From Lingula anatina (lineage: Eukaryota; Brachiopoda; Lingulata; Lingulida; Lingulidae), in NCBI RefSeq assembly GCF_001039355.2, contig NW_019775891.1, forward strand, positions 415,559 to 479,558: a stretch of DNA of 64,000 bases, given 5' to 3'. Of this stretch, positions 23,137-35,232 are shown piece after piece. Below the pieces are notes generated by a model. It had not been told where the DNA came from and searched no databases. It saw nothing but the letters and a program-made list of their open reading frames with translations. Position numbers and translations under genes: made by a program. Numbering within the stretch: position 1 is the stretch's first letter; every line of letters begins with the position of its first letter.

Positions 23137-25314
23137 AAAAGAGCCACTATCTTTAACCTCACGGTGCCATAATGATGATGTTTCTAGAGGCGAGAGTTTT
23201 TGTGGTATTAAAAGACTGCATTGTGTGGTAGAGACTGGCGCTAATGCACCAGAGCCTACACCTCTTTTTCAATTTAATCTTAAGATTTTTTGCTTAATTG
23301 TCCTTACTTTATGATGTGTTCAACTAAGACTTGCCAATTATTCTTGGCAAGGTCAATTACCTTGATCATTACAAAAAAGACGAATATTATTTCCAAAGTT
23401 AATGTTGTCCCATCTAACATAAAGTATTTTTTTATTATCCACGCCATTCACTATTTTGTTATCTTTTCTGCTACATTCGAAATTAATATATCGCCTAGGG
23501 TATGCTCTAAGATTTGACACATATTTGGCAAGTTAATCCACGGTTGCCGGCGTGGGTGTACCGAGTAGATTAGACACTCGCGTTGCGTTGGAAGATTGAT
23601 GATGAAGTCAAATAATTGGCTGAGACACCTGAACAGAGATTAAGCTTATTTTATTAGGTTTGGTTATTCAGTCTGTAATGCCTACCTGTACACTCATCTT
23701 TTACGAGTTTTACCCTCAAATAGCGTTTCTTTAGGGTTTATATTCAAAAAGTCATAAGTTTCGTGCTGTAGGCCTATTAATATTAGTATGTACAGCATGT
23801 ATTACTATTATGTCGTTCGGAAAAAAGGTGTATCAAGATATATATTTCTTTTGTTAAAATGTTAGAATTGTGTTTTACTCTTGAACCCGTCTGTCACTCT
23901 CTCCCAAGTGCTTCACATGCCATAAATGACGGGGATAAGAGACTCTACTGAACATATGTGTACTTGCATGCGAGCGTGCGTGAGCGTGAGCGTGTTTTCA
24001 TGTACGTGTCTATATACGTGTGCATGAAAAGATATAGGCCCTACTATTCAATATTGAACATCTTTGGTATATTGCTTCTAAAGTCCACGGTACAGGAGTT
24101 GGAGGGGGGTCCTTTTATTAGCTTTTTATTAAGAGGAAATCTTTCTATGTCGAACTATAAAACCTTTGATTGTCTTTCATGCTTGTGAGTCAATTAGACA
24201 TAAAATAATAATGTGACCAGTCAAAAAAAATTTCCACAGAAATAAAGTTAAAAATGTCAGAAGAAGCCTGCAATCAAGAAAACCTCTTCATTAACTTGTT
24301 GATTTATGGGTCTATTTCGGGATAATTGGGGGGTTTAATGTCGAGTTCATTCACACGTTGGTAATTAAGACTTGATCTTTTACATTTCAGCTAACAGAGA
24401 TTCTGTGTCAAAAACATGGGCGTATAGCAACTTTCACTATTCCTGTTTAAATAATTCACCTGCAAACTCATAAGTTTTTCTTATCCCGAACTTAAGAACA
24501 AGTATGGTCTCTTAATTAAAATCACAAGATCTGAGCATTTTTCACCGCCTTCTGTATGTTACTCATAGACGTATTACTCAGTAAATCATCTGCTGAATTA
24601 GTACTTACGCAACATTACAGAAATGCCAGGTAGTCGACGGTAGCAAAAACATGTTTTTGGAATAAATTTAGGCAACCTGCACCGAAACACGAGGCGCGTT
24701 TCCAATCAACTTGGGTCAATCTAACTATCGGCTGGATGTGTATGCACGTGTGTGTATGGGCGCTTTCTGATCTTGGGGAGGGATCTTATGGCAAGCACCT
24801 TTCTTTTATCACAACGCCTGTGGGGGGCCAACAGAAGGATTGGAATTGCCGTCTTTGGTGACCTAATCGTAATCAAAAGGACCGCTGAGATGGATCGTAC
24901 CAAAATAAGTCGACCCGACCATACTGGGAACACGAACAAAGAGCTCAAGCTACTGGATAGCAATTAATAATGGTTCCTACAAAAGTGTTAAACCGTTTCT
25001 CTGATATGAGGTGCGCTGAAAAATGTTCTATTAGTCAGAGAAGCGCATGCAAATATGTAGACGAACTGACTGTTTCTTCACACAAACAGACGGTATAGGA
25101 TCTTGTCGAATGGCAGACTTGCTATTCACCGTTCATTTGAATAAATTCTTTGAGCAGGATCCAAGAAACGTTGTATGTCTTTGGCTGGATAAAGAACTCC
25201 CAAGTAGCAACAAAAGGTCTGTTTAAACTCGTATGTTCAAACCATTTGAACCGTTCTGGCTTAAAAAGCGTCACCACTGCGAGCTCTTTGTACGTAGAGT
25301 GGGATTGCACAGGG

Positions 25315-26677
25315 ACTACTTTATCTCAAACCCTTACAATTCTACTCAATCTAGCCATCTTATTTTATCGTCATCTGACGACCCAAAACTGCTTCCATTT
25401 GTGCCTCGTCCAAGAATGTCTGGATATTAAAAGAACTGTCTCGCAGGTGTTTGCGGCGTTCCGTGTAGTAAGCAACCCGGAATGTGTCCATCTTTATTTA
25501 ACATATTGATAACTTGTTTTTTGCCAATATGCCTCTGGTACGTGTATCCTATGAAGGACAATTGTCTATTCGTCATTCATCTATGAATATCCAGAATAAT
25601 TTTATATGCACATAAATACCATAACATAGTAACCATAATATATGTTTATGTTTAGGATTGGTGTGTGTGCATTTTTTTCTATATGAATCACACCCCCTGT
25701 TCTCCAAGACACATCAATTATATCACATGGACTGTACTACTGACTTTCTACTGAAAGCGTTGCAAACAAGGTAAATGTTTTCACAAAAAATTGTAAGTCA
25801 TACATACATGAACTCAAACTATAAAACATTTCTGTGGTTGAAGGATCGTTTGTTTGTTGTCATCATTTGTCTGACATGTAAAAAGACGATTAATTATCTT
25901 ATTTCAAACTTTCGAGCTTGTATGACAAGTGATATGACGGCTTCATTATTTCGATGTTATATTGGACTTGAAAACTAGACGCGTACTTTTACATCACATT
26001 AGTATGACCTTCAAGGTCAATGCCAACGTGATGCGTTTCGGGCATACAGTAGAGCTATTCGTCAGAGTAACAAGGGTTAAGTTTCTCAAACTTTTGTCTA
26101 CGTGATGTTCTTTTAAGTGTCTGATGGAGTGCGTCAAAAACAACCGAAGAGAGCATATGGTCAATGTGTACGAGTGTGAAAAGCTTCATTCTTTCACTCT
26201 GGTTTTTGCTTGACTAGGTGGAAATCTGCCGCGTGGTTTGCGTTATCTTTGAAATGCTTTCCATATTACACAACTGTTACCAGCACTCTTATCTCCTCGC
26301 TTAAGGTTGTTTATTAGTTGAGGCGCGTTCTCGAAAGGAAACTTTTATTATTTCTATTTCTAGACACCGCGTGTCTGAGAGAATAATCTAAGTCAGGTCC
26401 ACAAAAAACACAGAAAATATGTGGCAGCAACGAGTGCACCCTTACACCTACAGTTGCTGACTACAATCGAATAGCATTGAACTCAAATGAACTTGCTAAA
26501 GTTCACATCTCCCTCTTTCTCAAAAATTCTCCACAGATTCTGGCAGATAGACGACTATGTGAAAGAGTGTTAGGCATGAATGTTTCACTATATTTGTTAG
26601 CCACCTTCAATAATGACACCAGTCACATGTCTTCGCTCGCTGCAGATGCGCTAACAAGGTGACAATTTAGACTTTAA
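25315..26677. other. Non-coding single-copy stretch
   Basis: No gene, RNA or transposon recognised. Short open frames present are of chance length. Base composition is AT-rich. Confidence 0.5.
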
Positions 26678-27189
26678 AGGGATAACAACGTAATAACCAC
26701 AAATTCCACAATAAATACTTGTAAACAACACAGAGAAATAGGATGATTCCATTTTACCACCAGAACGGCGGTTATCGCAATTATTCTGAAATCTCTGCTT
26801 GCCAGTGGACCACATGGACCTTCATAGATGGTGACATTAAGTAATAATCCCTTAAGAGATTATCACAAAAAAAAAAAAAAAAAAAACTTAAAAAATCGAG
26901 TAGCTTTGAATGTGGGAACGGATTCATTAACCACCGGTAAGTATGGCAGGCCCGTAGCCAGCAATTTCAAAAGGGGGGTCTTTTTCCGAAAAAGTGGACC
27001 TTTTCCCATAAAAACTCCATGTACCTAGATCAAATTTTACCCAGAGTGGACCTTTTCCCAGCAAAGGGGCGGTTCTTTCGAACCCCCCGAACCCTCCTGG
27101 CTACGGGCCTGTATGGGAACATCATCGTTTACCCCTCGAAAATCCGCTTTATGGCACTTTTCCCGCCAAAATGTAGAGTTGTTATCCCT
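26678..27189. mobile_element. TTAA-flanked non-autonomous DNA transposon with a nested MITE
   Basis: The ends are AGGGATAACAAC and GTTGTTATCCCT, a perfect 12-bp inverted pair, flanked by TTAA on both sides (26674-26677 and 27190-27193). TTAA targeting is the habit of piggyBac and Kolobok families. The 512 bp include a family A MITE (26947-27111) inserted later. No transposase is encoded. Confidence 0.8.
26947..27111. mobile_element. Family A MITE nested in the TTAA element, target duplication TATGG
   Basis: A 165-bp element in the opposite orientation to 2057-2226. The inverted ends CAGGCCCGTAGCCAG and CTGGCTACGGGCCTG are a near-perfect pair. TATGG flanks both sides (26942-26946 and 27112-27116). 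Confidence 0.9.
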
Positions 27190-27193
27190 TTAA

Positions 27194-28970
27194 CTTAACC
27201 ATCCATTACTGCCATCAGAATGACTCGTTAGTCATCAAATATTCATGCATAAACCTGGTTGTGCACATTTGCAACCTGCGATATGAGAGTTCAAGGTTTT
27301 ATGCGTAATTCGACTTAATATACCAGCTTTCCACATTGAATGTTTTGTTCCCCTTTAAATGCCACAAATAGAAAATGATTGCCTGCCATCACCTCAATTA
27401 CCCTCTCAAGCGTTCAGATGCAAGCATTGAACACTGGCTGATCTTGGAAAGGGAGGGTACAAATTTGATTTTACCGGTCACCGCCCTCCCCCTGCCCCCC
27501 CTCCCCCCCCCCCCCCCCCCCACCCCACACACACATGGATGCGTGCATACACTCACTCCACTCTGTCGTTAAACACAACCAATAATAGATCGTTGATACC
27601 AGCCAAGACCCACCAAGTGTGGATCCCATATAATATTCCGGTGTCTCCTCTCCGCCCGCCAGCTCATTACATTCATGCATTCGGTAATGGCACGCTCATT
27701 GATGCGACAATACGGTGATTTATTGCATTTCATAGCTTCTTAATGACATCATTAAATGGTCTTACTATAATTGGAATTTTATATTGCGACAGTATACTCC
27801 TTCATTATCCCATCCTTTTAAGTCGATCATCGTCTTCAGTTTCATGTCGCGTAACGAAATTGAGGTGCGAAGGTCCGTTTGTTTACCAGACCATGCAATT
27901 TATGTTCCTCTGCCTGTTACCATAGCCCTAGCCTACATTGTAATGGGACAGTAACAGAAACGTTTCTGCACACCCCTCCCGGCGCACCTTAAACCTGAAA
28001 TGAACCCTTTTAGGTTCCGAAAACAGCATTAGCAGCTCGTAATGAAGAGGAGCTAGAATGATGGCATCGTATATCAGTGATTTGGGCTTGCAGGGCAAAT
28101 GCAGCACGGCTTTTCACAATGGTTAGGTGACTGAATTGTTGAACCAGTTTGTCCACTAACAATAGATTGACAGTCCGTAGCTGACAGGTCGTGATGACCT
28201 ACTGATGTAGGTCTATATATTCGGCACTCTTTGTGAGAAATTTTGGAGAATTTAACCCTTTGATATACTGGCTGATTGACTTAGCTTTTATATATGTGTG
28301 TTTGCTATTGGCATACATCTCGAGACTTTTGTGATACACATAGTTCACCATAACAGCATGAATTGAACCCACGCCTGATATCATATGAACAAATGTGGTT
28401 TCAGCATTTAGAAAAAAAAACGCCCTTTTGTTTACTGACAATATCCCATTTTTCAATGTTACTTTAAAAATATTTTTTCTTTGAAATTTGTTTCTACCCC
28501 GGTACATGCATTGAAAACCAACATGTCAGGCAGATATATATATATATATTTTTTTTGTATATTTCATCCTTGAACTTGATGCGTGCTGCTCACTGTATTG
28601 GACTGAACTGTTTTATGGTAATGGGTGGATGGATGCAAATGACACGTGCACATATAATATCGAATATGTCAACCGTATTGGTGCGCTGATCTATGGTGCA
28701 CTCACATGAGGGACGTTGACTTCAAGGGTGGTGGGAAAAAGGCCCATATCACGCGGAGAGAACAAAGCACAATGTGTCCAAATGTGTGGATATTACTCAG
28801 TTGCTACGCGAAATTGATTGCCATTTAGCTACATTTCATGTACTTACGCGACTTGGGGCGAAACTGCAGCGTATTAGATTAATGCCGACTCCATGAGGTG
28901 ATACTGCTAGAGTTCCCCGCCTTACACGCATGTGATTATCTATTTTAGGCCACCAAACAGGTTATAAATA
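27194..28970. other. Non-coding stretch
   Basis: No gene recognised. It contains a poly-C/CA low-complexity tract at about 27497-27536 and a short TA repeat near 28534-28550. Confidence 0.5.
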
Positions 28971-29113
28971 AAGCTCAGGTGGGCTCCACTTGTACTGGAA
29001 AGAAACTTTCACATTAAGCAACCGCAAATGTTATTGAATACTTATTTGACCATTAAGCGCCGAATCAGCTGACTAAAGTTAAATGCTTGCAGAGCTTCGC
29101 CCATGGGCATTCG

Positions 29114-29245
29114 CTACCCTCTACCAGGGTTGGATATTATATAGGAAAAAACGGAAAAATTCAGGCCAAAATGACTGTTTATTTATCTAGAGACATATCT
29201 GTGAATATCTGTGAAAAATAAATCTGTCACCCTGGTGGAGGGTAG
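29114..29245. mobile_element. 132-bp MITE, CTACCCTCTACCAGGG ends (haplotype 1)
   Basis: Allelic to 32969-33100. The left flank GCATTCG is a one-base variant of the right flank GCAGTCG. The left terminal repeat is also more diverged than in the other allele. Confidence 0.75.
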
Positions 29246-30181
29246 GCAGTCGGCGTGGGGAGAGGAGGGGGTAAGGAGTGGAGACGAGGGATCAATAAGC
29301 GACAGAAAATAAATTAGATCTATTTTACCCTTTGTTTAAAAAATCCCACAGAGTATTATCTTGAAAATAAGAACCAGGGAAGCAGTTGCTTGACTTGTGA
29401 TGGTACTGGTAGAGATATAATGGAATAGTGTAGACTGTTACGTCAGGGACACGGCCTCAGGTGGTGGGAGCGCAACATGGCGTTGGGGAAATACAGAACG
29501 TGCGAGGCCCCAGCTCTTATTTCTCTCTTCTGACTTTTTTAGTGTTGTGCTACTTTGCTCGTGTTACATATCATCAACATGCCGTTGTTCGGTGCAATTT
29601 AATTTTGCTAAGCTAATACATCAAAGGCTGTCATGAATTGAAGGAGATTGTCGGTGATGTGTTGCTCGTTGACATATACGGGTAATCCCTTGTTGCATTC
29701 TAACAACACGCCGCGTAATGTCACCACACCGTAACGTCTATGATAAAAGCGTGTTTGAGGTGCAATAAGTTTTGCACTATTCCCACTTTTGCTGTTCGAG
29801 GTGCCTGGAAAAAATTCCGTCTGTCAACAAAAAAGACGAGCTACGCTGTCATGCCATTGTTTGAGAGCTTTTTATACTATTCTATTAAAAGACGGAGTAT
29901 AACGTAGTCATCTGAAATCCTCCATACTTTTTTTATTCCAAAAATAAATGAAACTGATACCTCGTTTTGTAATGTGAAAGAAAATGACGTTTTTATCAAC
30001 AAGGCTATAATTTTGAACGTTACAGTTTAATATTTGAAATAACAAACGTTTATGTTCGTCAAAGAGGCTTTAAAGTAGGTGTGGATTCTGATTATCGCTT
30101 TATTTCAGATGAGTTGACGAGTCTCTTAATGCTTCTGGTCCATTATGATTTAACAGGCGCGGATTACTTGCCAAGTACAAT

Positions 30182-30417
30182 AACGAATTAATTGCACTGG
30201 AGAAAATACTCTACAGTTCATCAATCAATAGATACTTTATTTTCATCACGGATCAGACACAACAACAAACTCGAAAGTTCGACTATTCTGACGATTATGC
30301 AATGGCGATCTCTAAGTCAATACGTCTGGGTCACTGAGAGTAATAAAACACTCAGCTGGACCTACAGGTGTCTCAGTGGACTTAACTCAGAATAACAAAG
30401 CCGTCACTTTAACACAG
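30182..30417. other. 236-bp block identical in both haplotype copies
   Basis: Identical to 34069-34304 although the flanking hundreds of bases differ. A 67-codon open frame starting at TTG lies in it, with no family recognised. Confidence 0.3.
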
Positions 30418-32169
30418 GGGTACTTGACTAACAATAATACGGCTAGACGAGATTGATATCATTTTACTGTATTAGTATTTTTTTCTATTAAGACAGAGTT
30501 TGGCTATTGAACAACTGCCAGTTTTTCTAGCATGATCTTTTGCAAATTACAAACGTGCGAATTGGTGTTAAAGGGTTAAACTGACTTAATGAAAATAAAA
30601 GAAAAAGATCCCCGTCAAAATCCTGTATATGTGAATCTCCTAAGGTGCAAGATGTTCCTTTAAAACTATATTTTGCATCAAAAAGGTTTATGTAAAATAC
30701 CATTAATGAAATATTCTAGGTTATGGCTGCTGTGAAAACTTTTTTTCTTTCAGGCTATCATGCGGTAATCTACTGATTAGTTAATAACAGCGAAACAAAT
30801 CATCGGGGAGAGCTAAAGCAGAGATCAATTTTCCATAATGAAACCTTACAAGAAAAGGTCAAGACGGAGCTATTTCCTCGTCAAAAATTCATCAACTTTC
30901 CAATAGATATGTAATGTAATGTATAGTTCTAAGCCAAAGGTGCGGTTTGACACGCCTTTCTGGTATGATCGCACAAGATCTATGGTCGTGCCCATGACGT
31001 GTTTTTGCCCGATTTCCAGTCCCAGGTTGTCCTGCTATGAACGCAGATAGAATCGCTGGAAGGTAGTAGAGGAGAAATACCTATCTATAGTTTTCAATGT
31101 TGAAAGCGTTCTTCATGCTCCTGTTCTTTAGAGCATATTTCTAAGGCTATTCGGTCGTCGGTCCGGAAAGGTTACGATGTTGAAACAGCTGCCCTGTACA
31201 TCAGTAAAGGGGAAAATAATGAAGGAGATGCCTAACCAATACTTCGTGCCGCCCGTTTCAGGTAGCATAACATTACATGTGCACGTGTCTACCAAACAGG
31301 ACCCAGCGTTTTCAACTTTCACTTGAGCTAAATGGTTTAGTGTATTTGTAGGCTCTTGCTGAGATCAAAATTCTTTTGTCACATCATATGTCATATTGTG
31401 CCGCACTAATAATCGTTTTGTGTCCTTGGTACGTACAAGTTGACCCTGTCTTTCGCAAAAAGGGATAGAGCCGCGTTAAAGAACAATTCGTGTTAAAGAA
31501 TGATTCCCAATTCCAAAAGACGATTGGTTTTCCATTTCTAATATATCTCAAGAATTTGTCATATTGTCATTTTGAATCTCTCAGATATATTCAGGTTTTC
31601 TGAAAAAGTCTTTAAAATGGTAGCTGAAAATGGATGATGCATTTTGATTAAGGAGCAAACAGTGGTCACGAGGAGCGGTATCATATTTTACAATCGAATA
31701 AAAGGAGTAAAACATCGGGGAAAAGCAGCAGGGAAAAACAGATAAACGATTGTCGACCTGTGAAAGTAGAGTGTTCTTCCTTTGAAAACAGACACGCTGG
31801 GATGCTTCTTAGTTTGGTGCTCACCATGAAGAGAATCGGCCTCCCCGGGTGGCGTAAAACGCGCGTATATACATCTCCCAGGGCACCCATTCTAGGTAAC
31901 ATATAACGCAGGTGCGTTCTCGTGAATGTGAGTTTTTCCGCGCAGAGAGAGACATGAATTTATCGGCATGCTTGCTATGCTTGGCTGTACGCCGGCCAGA
32001 TATCAACATGCAGACTGTAAAGGACAGGCATACACGATCTTACCGTTGTTTTTGTCTGGTCAGATTATAAATATTATCAGAAATGGTATCAATATAGACA
32101 CAAAAATGATCACAGATTTCATAGCTATCATTCCATCAATCCCCCTCCCCCCACACACACACTTGAGAT

Positions 32170-32171
<2 letters not shown>

Positions 32172-32200
<29 letters not shown>
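32172..32200. repeat. (CA)n microsatellite
   Basis: The allelic tract at 36831-36884 is nearly twice as long. Confidence 0.95.
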
Positions 32201-32203
<3 letters not shown>

Positions 32204-32494
32204 GCACGAGCAACTTGAAGATCAAATACTAAAAAGACGTTTGATCAATGAGGACAAAGTTACATTTTGATCGGTCTTTTTATATTTAGCTTCGTGATGC
32301 ATAGGCGATCGCCCTTAAATTAATAATTTTAAACTGAAGCATACACACGCACACTTGTGTAACACATGAGTGCACCCGCTCAAACACTAACACATTAATC
32401 ACAACCTTTTAAAATATTTTCACGTAAGAGAGCACATGTGCACGCAAACGTACAGAACAAAGGCGCCCATACATCGCCACATACTTAAAAATTT

Positions 32495-32495
<1 letters not shown>

Positions 32496-32544
<49 letters not shown>
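32496..32544. repeat. (CA)n microsatellite
   Basis: The allelic region at 37180-37308 is expanded into a compound CA/TACA tract. Confidence 0.95.
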
Positions 32545-32546
<2 letters not shown>

Positions 32547-32824
32547 ACATACACACAAACAGACACACACACATGCTCCCGAAAACAAACACACATCGGC
32601 CAGATACAAATACAATGGGAAGTCAGCCAAGAATCAGCTGATGCGGTCAACTTGTTATTTTTAACATACAACCGCAGAGGGCATGTTGTCTGGTAATATG
32701 TATTCTCCCTAAGGGCAACCCCTATAGGCGCATAGATATGTGCTACACCAACAAATAGCAGCTTGTTTTGCCTGCTTAATACCCCTACATTGTGCTTTAG
32801 GATGAAAACGACCAATATGGGAAG

Positions 32825-32825
32825 N
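32825..32825. other. Single-N assembly join between two allelic copies
   Basis: Sequence to the right restarts at AAGCTCAGGTGGGCT, the start of the repeat at 28971. Confidence 0.9.
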
Positions 32826-32968
32826 AAGCTCAGGTGGGCTGCACTTGTACTGGAAAGAAACTTTCACATTAAGCAACCGCAAATGTTATTGAATACTTAT
32901 TTGACCATTAAGCGACGAATCAGCTGACTAAAGTTAAATGCTTGCAGAGCTTCGCCCATGGGCAGTCG

Positions 32969-33100
32969 CTACCCTCTACCAGGGTGGCAGATTATATAGG
33001 GAAAAACGGAAAAATTCAAGCCAAAATGACTGTTTATTTATCTAGAGACATATCTGTGAATATCTGTGAAAAATTAATCTGTCACCCTGGTAGAGGGTAG
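32969..33100. mobile_element. 132-bp MITE with 26-bp terminal inverted repeats and 7-bp target duplication
   Basis: The terminal inverted repeats (32969-32994 and 33075-33100) begin CTACCCTCTACCAGGGTG and differ at one position. GCAGTCG flanks both sides (32962-32968 and 33101-33107). The element is present in both haplotypes (29114-29245), so the insertion predates their split. The superfamily is not determined. Confidence 0.88.
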
Positions 33101-34466
33101 GCAGTCGGCGTGGGGAGAGGGTAAGGAGTGGAGACGAGGGAATCATTAAGCGACAGAAAATAAATTAGATCTATTTTACCCTTTGTTTAAAAAAATTCCA
33201 CAGAGTATTATCTTGAAAATAAGAACCAGGGAAGCAGTTGCTTGACTTGTGATGGTAGAGATATAATGGAATAGTGTAGACTATTACGTCAGGGAGACGG
33301 TCTCAGGTGGTGGGAGCGCAACATGGCGTTGGGGAAATACAGAACGTGCAAAAACCCAGCTCTTATTTCTCTCTTCTGACTTTTTTAGTGTTGTGCTACT
33401 TTGCTCGTGTTACATATCATCAACATGCCGTTGTTCGATGCAATTTAATTTTGCTAAGCTAATACATCAAAGGCTGTCATGAATTGAAGGAGATTGTCGG
33501 TGATGTGTTGCTCGTTGACATATACGGGTAATCCCTTGCTGCATTCTAACAACACGCCGCATAATGTCACCACACCGTAACGTCTATGATAAAAACGTGT
33601 TTGAGGTGCAATAAGTTTTGCACTATTCCCACTTTTGCCGTTAGAGGTGCCTGGAAAAAATACCGTCTGTCAACAAAAAAGACGAGCTACGCTGTCATGC
33701 CATTGTGTGAGAGCTTTTTATACTATTCTATTAAAAGACGGAGTATAACGTAGTCATCTGAAGTCCTCCATACTTTTTTTATTCCAAAAATAAATGAAAC
33801 TGATACCTCGTTTTGTAATGTGAAAGAAAATGACGTTTCTATCAACAAGGCTATACTTTTGAACGTCAGAGTTTTATATTTGAAATAAAAAATTAACAGT
33901 GTAGAACCATGTGTATGTCCGTCAAAGAGGCTTTAAAGTAGGAGTGGATTCTGACCATTAAACATTATCGCTTTATTTCACAATTTCATAAAACCAGATG
34001 TTGATGAGTCTCTTAATGCTTCTGGTCCATTATGATTTAACAGGTGCGGATTACTAGCCAAGTACAACAACGAATTAATTGCACTGGAGAAAATACTCTA
34101 CAGTTCATCAATCAATAGATACTTTATTTTCATCACGGATCAGACACAACAACAAACTCGAAAGTTCGACTATTCTGACGATTATGCAATGGCGATCTCT
34201 AAGTCAATACGTCTGGGTCACTGAGAGTAATAAAACACTCAGCTGGACCTACAGGTGTCTCAGTGGACTTAACTCAGAATAACAAAGCCGTCACTTTAAC
34301 ACAGCGGTACTTGACTAACAATAATGGCTAGACGGGATTGGTATCATTTTACTGTATTAGTATTTTTTTCTATTAAAACAGAGTTTGAACAACTGCCAGT
34401 ATTTCTAGCATGATGTTTTGCAAATTACAAACGTGCGAATTGGTGATAAAGGGTTAAACTGACTTA

Positions 34467-35232
34467 GGCCACACTTTTTTATTTTTATGGATGACATCCT
34501 CTGGGGACCCCAAAATCGGTGCGAGCGGGCGAAAAAAAAAAAACAGTCAAAAAAAAAAAAAAAAACTGCCTAAGAAAAGTTATGTTTTACAGTACACAGC
34601 TGGAAACACTAANNNNNNNNNNNNNNNNNNNNNNNNNNNNNNNNNNNNNNNNNNNNNNNNNNNNNNNNNNNNNNNNNNNNNNNNNNNNNNNNNNNNNNNN
34701 NNNNNNNNNNNNNNNNNNNNNNNNNNNNNNNNNNNNNNNNNNNNNNNNNNNNNNNNNNNNNNNNNNNNNNNNNNNNNNNNNNNNNNNNNNNNNNNNNNNN
34801 NNNNNNNNNNNNNNNNNNNNNNNNNNNNNNNNNNNNNNNNNNNNNNNNNNNNNNNNNNNNNNNNNNNNNNNNNNNNNNNNNNNNNNNNNNNNNNNNNNNN
34901 NNNNNNNNNNNNNNNNNNNNNNNNNNNNNNNNNNNNNNNNNNNNNNNNNNNNNNNNNNNNNNNNNNNNNNNNNNNNNNNNNNNNNNNNNNNNNNNNNNNN
35001 NNNNNNNNNNNNNNNNNNNNNNNNNNNNNNNNNNNNNNNNNNNNNNNNNNNNNNNNNNNNNNNNNNNNNNNNNNNNNNNNNNNNNNNNNNNNNNNNNNNN
35101 NNNNNNNNNNNNNNNNNNNNNNNNNNNNNNNNNNNNNNNNNNNNNNNNNNNNNNNNNNNNNNNNTTTTTGGAGAACGGACGAAAATCGGTGCGCGCGCAG
35201 GATGTCATCCATAAAATTAAAAAAGTGTGGCC
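34467..35232. mobile_element. PIF/Harbinger-like element, TTA target duplication, internal 552-N gap, one haplotype only
   Basis: Inverted ends of about 34 bp begin GGCCACACTTTTTTA on the left and end AAAAAAGTGTGGCC on the right, both followed inward by GGATGACATCCT. TTA flanks both sides (34464-34466 and 35233-35235). The other haplotype has one TTA at 30586-30588 in otherwise matching sequence. A 3-bp TTA/TAA duplication with GG-starting ends is the PIF/Harbinger habit. The interior is hidden by Ns (34613-35164), so coding capacity cannot be judged; the N length may be an estimate. Confidence 0.85.
34613..35164. other. Assembly gap (552 Ns)
   Basis: The gap lies inside the TTA-flanked transposon, probably because its interior is repetitive. 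Open frames across it are meaningless. Confidence 0.98.

Larger units (their letters stand above)
19140..25314. repeat. Right copy of the 6.1-kb near-identical direct repeat (likely haplotype 2)
   Basis: Collinear with 12973-19033. It begins immediately after the N at 19139 and ends where the other copy carries the family A insertion. It contains one private insertion (22155-22324) and longer GA, TG and TTTA microsatellites. No gene is recognised inside. Confidence 0.9.
28971..32824. repeat. Left copy of a second near-identical direct repeat (likely haplotype 1)
   Basis: Collinear with 32826-37546 from AAGCTCAGGTGGGCT to GACCAATATGG. It ends within a few bases of the N at 32825. The two copies differ by SNPs, CA-repeat lengths and one large insertion present only in the right copy. 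No gene is recognised. Confidence 0.9.
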
